From Diospyros lotus (Eukaryota > Streptophyta > Magnoliopsida > Ericales > Ebenaceae): a stretch of 64,000 nucleotides of DNA. Position 1 is the first letter of the stretch; each line of letters begins with the position of its first letter. Shown here one piece after another: positions 35,024 through 46,400 of the stretch. Both the position numbers and the translations under genes were made by a program. The notes under the pieces were generated by a model. The model was not told the DNA's origin. It searched no databases and worked only from the letters and a program-made list of their open reading frames with translations. The stretch spans positions 930,001-994,000 of the forward strand of contig NC_068348.1 of the NCBI RefSeq assembly GCF_014633365.1, written 5' to 3'.

Positions 35024-35370
35024 ACATCATGAAGCTTTTCTCCATCGCCGGCTTCCATTGCGGAATCTACCGGGAAAGTATTATATACATATATATATAT
35101 ATATACATGTATAAGATCGATCTCACTGGCTCGTTTGAAGGTTTTGTGAGATTTATCATTAGAGAGTGTAGTACAATAAATTTTGTGCACACGTGGTGGT
35201 GTGCACAGTGGAGTTTTCATGCACTTATAGCAAATAAATATATAAGAAAATTAATTATTACTTAAATACTTTTATTAATTTTAAATATTGATGTGTTGTA
35301 TATTCATATTAATATGATATATAATATAATATATTAATATAAAAAAAGAAAAGCAAGAACATGAATAAAG

Positions 35371-35480
35371 AAATAGATGTCTCAATTTATATGGACTCTG
35401 ATTAAACTTCATTCCTAAATAAGAATTTTAGAAAAAATTAACGATTAAGGATGAATATTCAGTCAATTCTATTAATGTTA
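35371..35480. repeat. 110-bp direct repeat, left unit, flanking an LTR
   Basis: Begins AAATAGATGTCTCAATTTAT and matches 35,955-36,064 with about 15% differences. Copy A has a single version at about 4126-4235. The LTR lies exactly between the two units. Confidence 0.85.
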
Positions 35481-35954
35481 TGTCGACGTTCGAAATTGGT
35501 CAACGGTGATTCATTGGCCCGCACTGGTGTGTGAATCCAAGAGGTAAACAAGAAGGTATCTAGTCCGGTTTTCTGAGTCGCCGGCCTATCCCTGCAAGGT
35601 ACTCCGAATCCCAAGTCAGTGAGTGGGCAAACAAGGATATCGGGTGTTTGTCAATTGGCAGAAAAGAATACACATACCTTCGCCTTTGGAAAAGCTGGTC
35701 GATATATATATGAGCAGAAACCCTCCTGCATGCGTTGTACGTATGCAGGTGATGGGATGGAATAGACGACCAGGATGTTGCTATAATAACAAGGTGCCAT
35801 CGAGACTTCCATTAATGTTGATGGGATCTGTCATTAATGAGTATAAGATCCGTCATTAATGAGGATGAGATTTGAGGTAAACGCCCGAAAGTCCAGATAC
35901 GACTATAATGATGTTGTAGCAAAGGAGTCAGGATGGGACCGGTATGGGCCGACA
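35481..35954 (-). mobile_element. LTR, 474 bp, without target duplication (copy B only)
   Basis: Starts TGTCGACGTT and ends GGGCCGACA on the plus strand. Read on the minus strand it is TGTCGGCCC...GAACGTCGACA and includes CTCACTGACTTGGGATTCGG (35,610-35,629), like the end region of Tat/gypsy LTRs; orientation is inferred from that. The bases on either side (TGTTA and AAATA) do not form a target duplication; instead the flanks are a 110-bp direct repeat. The ORF at 35,623-35,859 is within the LTR and not credible. Confidence 0.7.
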
Positions 35955-36064
35955 AAATAGATGTCTCAATTTATATCAACTCGGATTTCGCTTCATTCCT
36001 AAATAAGAATTTTAGAAAAAATTAACAGTTAAGAAACAATATTAAGTCAATTCCATTAATACTG
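35955..36064. repeat. 110-bp direct repeat, right unit
   Basis: Second unit of the repeat that begins at 35,371. Together they show that the local sequence was doubled around the LTR. Confidence 0.85.
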
Positions 36065-36438
36065 TAATCAAAATAATTGAACTTTAATAAAAAATCAAAC
36101 TACTGATGAAAAATGTCGTCGTTTAACATTTATTTTCATCGATTCAATTATTTTAATTTTTTTAATATAAAAAAGTGATTAAATCAAAATAATTAAAATT
36201 ATTAAATTTAAAAATCAAATCGAACTCAATTGAAGCGAACCGAACTGAAATTTTTTAAATGCATTGACTTGAACGAAACGGGTTATTGTCAGCTTGGAAG
36301 TCGGGTCACCTCGGGTCGGATCAATCCGGACCGGCCCGAACTAGGGGGTACAAATAACTTGTCTCAGTTTAATTGAACCGGGGTCGAGTGTTTTCTTTTG
36401 AGGAATCTACCACTTTTTCTCCCTCTTTTGGCCGGAAA

Positions 36439-38465
36439 ATGCCACGGGGAAAGCTCGAAGTGCTTCTGGTCGGCGCCAAGGGTCTGGAAAGCACCGATTT
36501 TCTCTGTAAGAATCCTTCGAAATTTGCCTTTTTGTCGTCCAGATTGCTGGCGATCGAATGATCGACTTTGTTGTTTCAGTGATTCTCCAATTGCTGTCTG
36601 TTTGGCTGCCGAGAAACTGGAAGAATTCGAAGGACGTGTAGCTTGAAACGTTATTTTTAGCTGAACTGATGTTTTGATGTATAAATCTGCGTTTTGGAAT
36701 TTCTAGGAAGATCATCTTTTGTTCTGTTAAATTAGGCTGACATGATCGCTATTTTCAAATGCCAGTTTGAATTCCATGCTACCGAATTTGCATCTTTGAA
36801 GTGGTAGTTGACCAACTTGATCTTGATCTTGGATTTGAACTGAAATAATTCCATGCTGCCAGATGCTAATTTTTCTTATGTTTGCGATTGTTCCTCGAAT
36901 CTGATCCAAAGAGCTATGTAGGTATTTCATGAAATTTTCGCTCCTTGTTTTCTTCAGTACTACTAGATTGGATTATAGATCTGTAGCTATGAAACAACAA
37001 CACAACAGGCAAGTAATTTCTGGGCAAAAACAAGGGTTGATCAGAACAGAACTGGAAACTATTTATTCATTTACCTATATCTAATAGAACAGAGTGGAAA
37101 TTTGGGATTAGCTTGCTAGAAGGGTTCTATTTGGATTGCTTTCTTGCATTTCAATACCAGCTATTTCTTAGAAAAATTTGCTTCTATGCTTTCAAGTTTC
37201 TTATGAGGCATCTGTCATGATTGAGCAGTTAATATGGATCCCTATGTCATTCTCACTTGTCGGACTCAAGAGCAAAAAAGCAGCGTTGCATCAGGTTAAG
37301 TTCCTAATGAGTTTGAGCTTTCAATATAATTTTCGGGGGAATGATAAGATTAATATCAGATCAAAATTGAATTGGACTCGACTCTCTTTATGATATATTG
37401 AGTTCAATTCTTAATTATACATATGCTTATATTTATGTCTTGTGCACTCTCTCTCTATATAACTTTGTACGACAACTAAATAATTCATTCAGAGCAATAC
37501 GGGATGCATTGTATCGAGTCCCATGTTTCTTCTAATATTGAGTTTCACCGTTACAAATGGCTAATGCAGGACATGGGTGTGAGCCGGAATGGAATGAGAC
37601 CTTTTTGTTCACCCTATCAGATGGCACTTCAGAACTTTCGATCAAAATTATGGACAGTGATAGTGGTTCAGAAGATGATTTTGTAGGCAAGGCAATGTGA
37701 GTGTTTCTGTAATGAACTAATTTATGCATCTTAAACTGGTTCGATTAATTACTAGTTAACTAAATCATGATATAAGAATGAGATAGCAGTTTTGTTAGCT
37801 TGTAGTCTTGAAGATTTAGTTTGCATACTGAACCTCTGCATTATTTTTGCAGGATCAGATCACACACAAAAATTAGGACAAAAATGATACATAAATTTAG
37901 CGTGATTCGATCTTAACAGACCCACGTCCACAATCCCATAATACGAACAGTACTATAGTTTTTGCACAAAGGCCTCCAAACCCTCCACGACATAGTTCTT
38001 GCACAATTAATTTATAAAAAAAACAACCCAACCTGCAATGAAAATAATTTATGTGCTTGAGCATCCAAATGCAACGCATAACATCAATTTAAGTTTTTTG
38101 AGACTTCCCTAGCAGTGCTGGTAAACAGAAATTTCTCATTCCTTGAATATGGTACCTACAGAATTCCACTTGAGCCAGTGTTTACAGAAGGAAGCATCCC
38201 TACAACATCATACAATGTGGTTAAAAGTGAAGAATATTGTGGCGAAATTAGAGTCGGGCTCAATTTCATCCCTGAGGTCAGTTTCTAATATGTGATCTTC
38301 AGTTTGAATCAATCTTTGCATGTGTTTGATTCCCTTCATTAGCATTTTATACATTTTAGTGTGTGTTTGTGTTTGTATGCATGGCTTACCTTAGATCTGT
38401 TACCTATTCAGGAGTTGACTACGGAAGAGGAAAACCATGGTGGATGGAAGGAGTCTTCATATTGA
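36439..38465 (+). CDS. Small C2-domain protein (elicitor-responsive protein type), copy B
   Basis: Five exons: 36,439-36,505, 37,229-37,294, 37,570-37,696, 38,162-38,276 and 38,412-38,465. Exon lengths and phases equal those of copy A, giving 142 aa. Intron 4 is only 135 bp because the solo LTR of copy A is absent. Compared with copy A, exon 3 has Gln to His before the GCEPEWNE motif, Ile to Thr in EWNETF, and Gly to Ser in the acidic loop (MDSDSGSEDDF). Exon 4 has Thr to Ile (LNFIPE). There are also two silent changes. The loop Asp residues are retained, so Ca2+-dependent membrane binding remains plausible. As in copy A, this is a single-domain C2 protein probably acting at membranes in calcium signalling (inference). 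Confidence 0.9.
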
Positions 38466-40432
38466 GGAATCTCCTAGCATCCATGAATCACCATATTGTT
38501 TTCCAGAACTTGAAGCAATTGATCTGTTTGGTTGATGAGATTTTTTCCTCTTTATTTCGAGTACTTGCATGTTTGTGTAGTTTCAATTTGACGCCAATGT
38601 ATCATTTTCCTTTCCTTTGCATGTACTTGTGAATTTGTGATAAAGATGCTTGGGTGTTGTGTTCTCAGATTGCCATCTTTTTAATATATGCTAAAGCTCT
38701 AAACTTGGGTTTTTGTGCTCTCAGATTGCCATGTTTTTAATGTATGCTAAAGCTTTTAAGTCAATAAAATTGTATGATAGATTGGTACTTTCTGAACCAC
38801 CATAATGTAGTGTTGTTACACAAGCCCGACCAAGTTTTCATATTTGAAAAACTACCCTCCTTAAAGAAAGCAAAACATACATTCAAAATGAAATCTTTTA
38901 GGAGTTAGCTTGCAGATCGAATTTAAGCTGAATAGAAGGGGGATATGCTAGGTAATTGATAAATAAATTAACATTCAGAATTGATTTCACTAGATGAACC
39001 AGTGTACAATGGTTGGTTTAGGTAGCTGGGGAAATATTTTCTAAATCAAATTTTCAACTATGGTTTGATTGTGTCTTGAACCATAATTAAACTACTATGT
39101 AGCTTAAATCACCCAAATTATAGCTTAACAATTTGAAAAATGTAAAAAAACAAAATAAGTGAAGTTCAAGAATTAATACACGTCTAACAAAATTAAAACA
39201 ATTCATGAAATATCAAAAATCATAAAAAAAACATAAAATTCAAAATTAAAAGAATATGTCAATGCATCAAACACACTTCATTTCAAAGATCTAAATTAAA
39301 ACGTAGTCTAGAGTGTTTTTTTGTGTTAAAAATGGTGTTGGACTAGTGTTTGCAAAAGGATTTTTTAGGTTTTAATTCAAGAGTGAGTAGTTGATTTTAT
39401 TGATTTGCCGAATTATAAAACCAAAATTAACCATCCATACTCAATTCTTCCCAAACCCCACAGATAAATTGAGCAGATTAGGCAATTTGGTTTTTTTTTT
39501 TTTTTTTACCACGCTTCTCGATGAAGTCAATTACACCAACTGTAACTCGTGAGTTATTTTTATCTATAATTTTATATCTTTTATAAAAAATCTATAATTT
39601 ATGTTAGGTAACTAATAACCAACATAAAAATTGTCAAGATCTTCTTATCATAATTATAAAAAGAATTAGATTTACGAAGAAAAAAAAATTCATGCAACAA
39701 ACAGACTTGTGCATTATAAAACAACTAGGATGAACCTAACCCTATTTATAAACTGCCTTCTTAACAAAGCATAGCATCTCCAATCTAAAAATAAAATAGA
39801 AAACAAAGCATAACATCTGTTCTGCTTCAGTTCACTTAATGTATCCACTTTACAAGGATGAAGATAAACTTATTTTATACTCTAAAAGACTATTTAAAGG
39901 TATAACTTTTGATTTTAAGCTCAGATAGAAGAAAAAATTATGTTTAAGTAGTGATAAATATACTAAATTTTAATTCTAATAAGCGAGATGAAGTATTTCA
40001 ATTCTACCTGGCTAATTATTTTTATTTATATTCATATTTTTTATAAACCTCTTATAACTCATATCTCATGTTAAATAGTTGACAATCAACGTAAAAATTG
40101 TCATAGTCTTCTACTCAGGAATTCCAAACAACATATGAAATGATTGAAGATGTAACCAACCCATGTGTGCATAATGAAATTCTTAATCTAAGTCAGGAAC
40201 AGATAAAAGAATACCTTTTCACTTTATCTATTTCCCTTTACCCCAGCTCTTCTAGCATATCTATCTCAAGCGCAAACTAAGCATAACAGATCAGAAATCC
40301 TTATGGCTAATACTACAAAGGCACTGCTTCAGTTAATACACTCACTCTGCAGTTCAGTTTAACACCTGCAAGATCAGTGCCCAGCTAGAAATTAAGGTCT
40401 GTCGTTGCTTATTGCCATCAGAAAACACTACC
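38466..40432. other. Intergenic DNA between C2 gene (copy B) and MBD13-like gene
   Basis: To about 39,355 this is the duplicated flank. Beyond, AT-rich unique DNA with no ORF of note; the 3' UTR of the MBD13-like gene (minus strand) must lie in the last few hundred bases. The two genes are convergent. Confidence 0.6.
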
Positions 40433-43400
40433 TCATGAATTCTTTCTATGGTGATGTCCTTGGCTTCCATCCAAGTTAGGCTGTTGAGGTATAGTACCAC
40501 TACAACCTGGTAAGATGGCATTTCCAGGAGGTAGGAACATAGGATCTATCGATGACCATGGCGCGGGAACAGGCTTCCCTGGCGCAGAAGAATTTGACGA
40601 AGTATCCGTTTGAAAGAAGTTGGGTATGCTGAAACTTGGTGCTGCAGAGCAATCTTCATCTTGAGAATGTGAAGAGTCCCCGTGTTGGAAGTAACTCTGA
40701 AACTGGAGATTATCCTCGAAAGGTATTGCTCCTGTCAAAGTTTTAAATGCAAAATCTAGGCATGGATCGGACCAAATATCCCCAAATGGATAGAGGACTT
40801 TGGATTCTTGATTTTCCTTATCTTTCTTCTCAGCTTCCTGCCTTACTGATTGGGCTAGTTCTTGAACAGCTCGGTCCTCCAAAGGCTTCTCGCTTCTGTT
40901 TGTCACCTTAATATTTGATGGAGCTTCTGTGCAAGCGTGATCACCCGTCTGTAGAACGGGATGAAATTGCAGAGGGATGCTGTGAACCACATTATCAAGG
41001 GATCCCAAGGCAGCTTGGCCCTCCAAAAGCCTGCCGATGCTTTTCAGCTCAACATTTGAAGGAGCTTCCTTCAATCTCAGAGCATTATCTGCAATATCCG
41101 CCTTGAAAACACTCTGAAATTGCTTAGGTTGGACCGTAATATCAATGGCTTCCGGGGAAGCTTGGTCCTCCAGAGACATTGCCCTTCTGTTTGTCAGCCG
41201 AACATTTGATGGTGCTTCTGTGCCTCTGAAAGCATAATCTGGAGACAGAAATCGGTGAGAGGCACTATTGGCCACACTACCAAGGGCTTCCGGAGCAGCT
41301 TGGTCCTCCAAAGATCTCTTGTTTTTGTTTGCCAGCTCAACATCAGATGGAGCTTCTGTGCTTCTCAATGTGTGATCTGCAGTAGCCGTCTCTGAACCAG
41401 TCTGACACTGCTGAGAGGTTCTCCTTGCCACATCATCAAGAGCTTCCGCAGATGGTCCCATTTCACTTCGACCAGACCCTCTAGCAGCAGCTCTAAGAGC
41501 TTGCTCACGTAAGTCCCAGTTCATTGCCATCTCTGGTTGGATCCCTGCAAGTCGTTTTGAAGACCTGGAAGGCAACTGAAGGAATTTTTTGTTCTTGGGT
41601 TTGCTCGAGCCAGTCTGAGCATTTCTATTGATATTTTCTTCCAAGATATTTTTTCCCAGATTCTCCATTTGGATTATCTCAGTTGAGGGAGTGGAAACAA
41701 CCCCATTTTCAGCTGGGACTCTCTTGTCTTGTTCCCTCTTGGAGTCCTTGGCTATTGGCAGTGATGAAATATCATTATTGAGATCAATGGGCAAGCCAAC
41801 TTCTGTTACTCCTAAGCAAGTATCACCCTGAGAATGAGAGGAGTTTACTTGTTGGTGGAAGTGACCTTGAAACATAGGATCATCCTCGATATTTATTTCC
41901 CCCGTCAAAGTCTTAAATGCAAATTCTAGACATGGATCTGACCAAGAAACCCCAAAGGGATAGCAGGACTGCGATTCTATATTTTCCCCATCCTTGTTCT
42001 CAGTTTCCTGCCTCACCAGTGGATTATCCATAACAACTTGGTCTTCCAAACGCTTCTTGCTTCTGTTTGACATCTCCCCATCTAATTTAGCTTCTGTGCC
42101 TATCAAAGCATCGTCTGCAATCTGTCTCTCTGGAATAGTCAGACACTGCTGCGGGGAGCTATGAGCTATATTATCAAGGGCCCCTTGGCTTGGTTTGGCA
42201 TCATTTTCACCCGAGTTCCTAACTGCAGCTCTAATAGCATGCTCACTTAGCCCCCAGTTGGCCACCATCTCAGGTTTGTGCCCCGCAAGCCGTTTTGAAG
42301 ACCTACAAGGCAATTTAAGTTCTTTCTTATTCTTGGATTTGCCAGAGTCGGCTAGAGGTTTTCGGCTGCTATTCTTTTCCAAGCCAATCTCTTCCAGATT
42401 CTCCTCTCGTAAGATCTGAGCTAAGGGGCTTGAAAAAGTTCCATTTCCAGCACAAACTCTCTTACCTTGTTTCCTCCTAGAGCCTTCCTGAACATTAGAC
42501 GAGTCTTCCTGTTGCTGGAAGTGACCTCGGATAGCATGATCATCCTCAACAGTTATTGCCCCTGTAAGAGTCTTATATGCAAATTCTAGGCATGGATCTG
42601 ACCAAGAATCCCCAAAAGGATAAAGGTGTTGAGATTTGATATTTTCCTCATCTTTCTTCACAGTTTCATGCCTTGCAGGTTGGTCATCTGGAACAACTTG
42701 GTCCTCCAAAGATTTCTTGCTTCTGTCCGACAGATCAATTGATTGAGCCTCTGCATCTCTTAAACCACGATCTGCAATCTGTGTCTTTGAAACAGACTGA
42801 AATTGCTGAGGACTGGTATGCGCTACATTGTCAAGTGTCCCCAGAGATGGTTTTCCTTCGTTTTGACCAGATGTTTTATCTGCAGTTCTTAGAGCTTGCT
42901 CACTAAACGCCAAGTTGCCCACCATCTCAGGTTTCAGCCCAGCAAGCCGTTTGGAAGTCCTACAAGGAAATATGCGTGCCTTCTTATTCTTTGATTTCCT
43001 AGAGTCTGTCTCTCTATTATTGTCCAAGCCATTATCTTCACCATTCTCCCCTCCTATGATATCAGTAGAGGGAACAAAAAGAGATCCATTTTCAGCGCCC
43101 AGTTTCCTTTTAGAGCCTTCAGCACTTGGCAATAAGCTGCTAGGATCATTACTAACCCTTGTCTCAGCACACTCAACTACATTATCAAGTGAACTTTTCC
43201 CTTTAGAAGTCTCAGCAGTAGGAGTTGCAGCGGTCATTACATCAGCAGACACACTTGTAGTTTGCCTTTTCAGTAACCCCTCAGCATCCATTGTTTTTGA
43301 GCTGCTTGCAACGCTATTTTCTGTACCTGCAGCACTAAACTTATCTCAGAGGCAAGTAATTCTAACCGTGTCAGTTATCCAACCACCCGTTTGACTTGTC

Positions 43401-46400
43401 CTGAATTAGGAAGCTACATCCAATAAAACACAAACCACAGACAAGGGTACCATTCATTGATCTCTAACCTGAGAAAAGTTCTCTTCTGGTTGCATGGTGC
43501 CCTAACTTCTGCTTCATAGTTGTAGATGGTACCTTTGAACAAACAGACACAGATATTGTCAAACAGTTGGAACTTCTCATCCATTAGAATGCCTAATGAA
43601 TTAACGGGCGCCAAAAGTATGTCAAACTGAATTGTAGACAGGTTTCACATGCACGTGGCAATTATTGCAACAAATGACGAACCAGGCCATAAACTGGACT
43701 TTAGTTTTCAGAGATTGCAAGTGAGAGTAGAGAACTTAGGATAATACATCACCCTTATTGAGGTTAAACCAGTTAACAATGTTGCAAAAGATTAAGTTTC
43801 AGATATGCTTTTTTCTCATATCTTTTGGCCACTCCAGATTTATAGTGTCCTTGCAATTGCCATATTAATGTTGAAGAATGAAAATATAGCAAAATCCAAC
43901 AATATAATGTTATTGAGGAAACAAAGCACAGCAGCTTCAAGCAAAGTTCCAGAAACCATGATATCATCGCGGTTGGAATTTAAAACTTTATTTTGAACAC
44001 TTAAAATTCCAGTATTAAGAAATATAGTCCTAGCAAGATTAGTAAAAAAAATGTCCCCACATCTATAACATCCTCATTCTCTAGGCAACCAAGTTTTCAA
44101 ATTTACACATCAGGTTAAGTTGCAATTTTAAAAACCACAGTCAATTAAGCAAAGATGCGCCAGCAAATTTAAAATAAGAATCACAATTAAGCAAATGTGT
44201 AGCACTTAGTCCCTTGAGAACAAGGTCACTTGACCTTGGCCACTTGTTTTCATCCTGAATTGGGGATATCAAACGTCTGTGCTACGACCAAGACACTAGC
44301 CTGATAACACCCTTCCAATTTTGGCACTAGCAAGCAAACAAGAATTCAAGTTAACATTGCCCAGAAATTGCACATAAGCTGAAACACCCAAAAATGACAA
44401 TGTAGAATACTAGAAAAATCCAAAATAGATTAGGAATTGGGTGGGCAATTTTCAGAAACACAAATTAGAGGAGGATTTGGTTTGAGCAACTGCCAAATAG
44501 AAGAATGGAGTGTGTGAGCACGTGTTTGAGAGAGAAAGAGGGAGAGCAACAAAGAAGGTTGTTGCGCTGTGGTTCTTGAGAGAAAGAAGAAAAGGACTCA
44601 GGTAAATAAATTATTGTTGGACTACATCTTTGGAAAGTATTATACAAGGATTGGGTGAGTGGTTATTTCGGTGATATACATATGTGTGTGTTTTGGAAAT
44701 TATTCTCATACATGTGCGAAACATGTTTTACATGAATACTAAATTCTCAATGTTTAGTTAGATATTATATGGCATCCTAAAATCGTGGAAATAAATTGAG
44801 ATCATGAGTTCGAAAAATTGATATAATTGAGAAAAAAATTTATGCTATTAGCATGAATATGTGGCACAAGAGAGAATCTAGTTTCACAACTACTGGGGGA
44901 GAGGCCAGGTTACCCCCTCAGTAACTGCACCGGGTATATTTAGTATGAAGGGACCATTGCAATGAAGTCTAGGGATAAGATATGTCCATCTACAGTGGAG
45001 TCAGCATAACTCTGACAGCTAGAACCAGCTAATTATTTTGATTTGTATTAATGTATGGATAAATAGTAAATAGTAATTTACATCAAAACAATTATAAGAA
45101 GAAATAATCAACAAATAATTGAAGCTAAATATGATAATTACTTTAAAATACGGTAATTTTTTAAATTATGTATTTTTTAATTCTTAATAATTACAGATGA
45201 CTTGAAAACATTAGATGATATAATTGTTTCATATTTTTAAATTTTAAGCTAAACTAGTTATAAATTAACCCATTGGAATTTATAAGGGGTAAAATCGGGA
45301 ATTCATAAATAATGTAAAATAGGATATTCTAGCAAGCAATGCTTTGTATAGCGTGGGTGGATTTGGCCAGCAGTGGATTAAATGGGCAATAAATAGGTTA
45401 TAACTGGGTAAATTGGGTAGGATAGACAGGCGGATTTGGTAGTGAATTGGGATTAAACAGGGTGATTTGTAAACAGGTCGGATGAGGTAGTGGCCCCACC
45501 CCTTGCCAACCCAAAATATGATTTCATCACATACAAGTATTGGGGCAATTCTTAGTCAAGATGGGAAGCCAGTAAAGCTTTTTAGTGAGAATTTACGAGT
45601 CTAAATGCTTTATTCTACTTGTGATTTTTATGGTTTCATGTAAGCACTTCATCATTGGCGGGATTATTTGTCTTACCGGGCATTTGTGGTTTATCGGAAT
45701 TATCAAGCATTGCAATATTTAAACTCCAAGTAGCTTAACAACAAACATGCTAAGTTGAATTCATTTTTTGATGAGTTCAATTTTTTCTTGAAATACAAAT
45801 GTGGATATTCCAATACCGTGGCTCATGCATTCAGCAGGCAATCTTTACTCGTAACACTGATAAAACACAAGTTACAGACTATGAAGAGTTAAAAAATAGT
45901 AGAAAACTTTCATCTCACCCTACGTCACTTATCCCTCTAATAAGAGGAATTTGGTCCATAACTAGTTTGAAATAGAGATAAAAGGCATCCAAGTAATCAC
46001 CTCAAACGTTGGCCAATTAACCAGATTGCCACATGGCATAATGGAACCCTTACAAACCTCTTTCAAGATTTCATGGAATGACACAACCACCCTAGACTGA
46101 CTTTCATTGGAAGGTTGTTAGGACCTCATTTTTCAATATTTCATGGATGACACAACCACTCTACCCTGACTTTCATAGGAAGGTCATTTTTATTTTCTTC
46201 AACTATAAACAAATAGATAGATTAACAAAGAGAACGACACACATTCAACCTATTGTCACTCTGCTGAATTCTCTATCAACCTCCTCCAGGCTGGTTCAGT
46301 CTCTCTATTCCCCCTTAAATCTGGTGGCTCCATATTAGTGACAAGTAGAATCCCAGCTCAACCCTATTTCCAGGATCCAATCATTCAAAAAATTTACAAC

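Larger units (their letters stand above)
31629..39355. repeat. Segmental duplication, copy B
   Basis: Second copy of the block at 1-16,965, with both genes intact. It lacks the MULE and the 2-kb solo LTR. It has its own insertion, a 474-bp LTR at 35,481-35,954 flanked by a local 110-bp repeat. Where copy A has the MULE, copy B has a continuous join near 36,282, with a small deletion of the flank. Equivalent points of the two thaumatin-like genes are 31,245 bp apart. Left of 31,629 the comparison cannot be made because copy A runs off the window. Confidence 0.93.

Noticed and set aside
43414..43614. Minus-strand 66-aa ORF as a separate small gene
   Set aside because: Its useful part (43,469-43,532) in another frame is exon 6 of the MBD13-like gene, fitting both phases; the ORF frame itself is a shadow.
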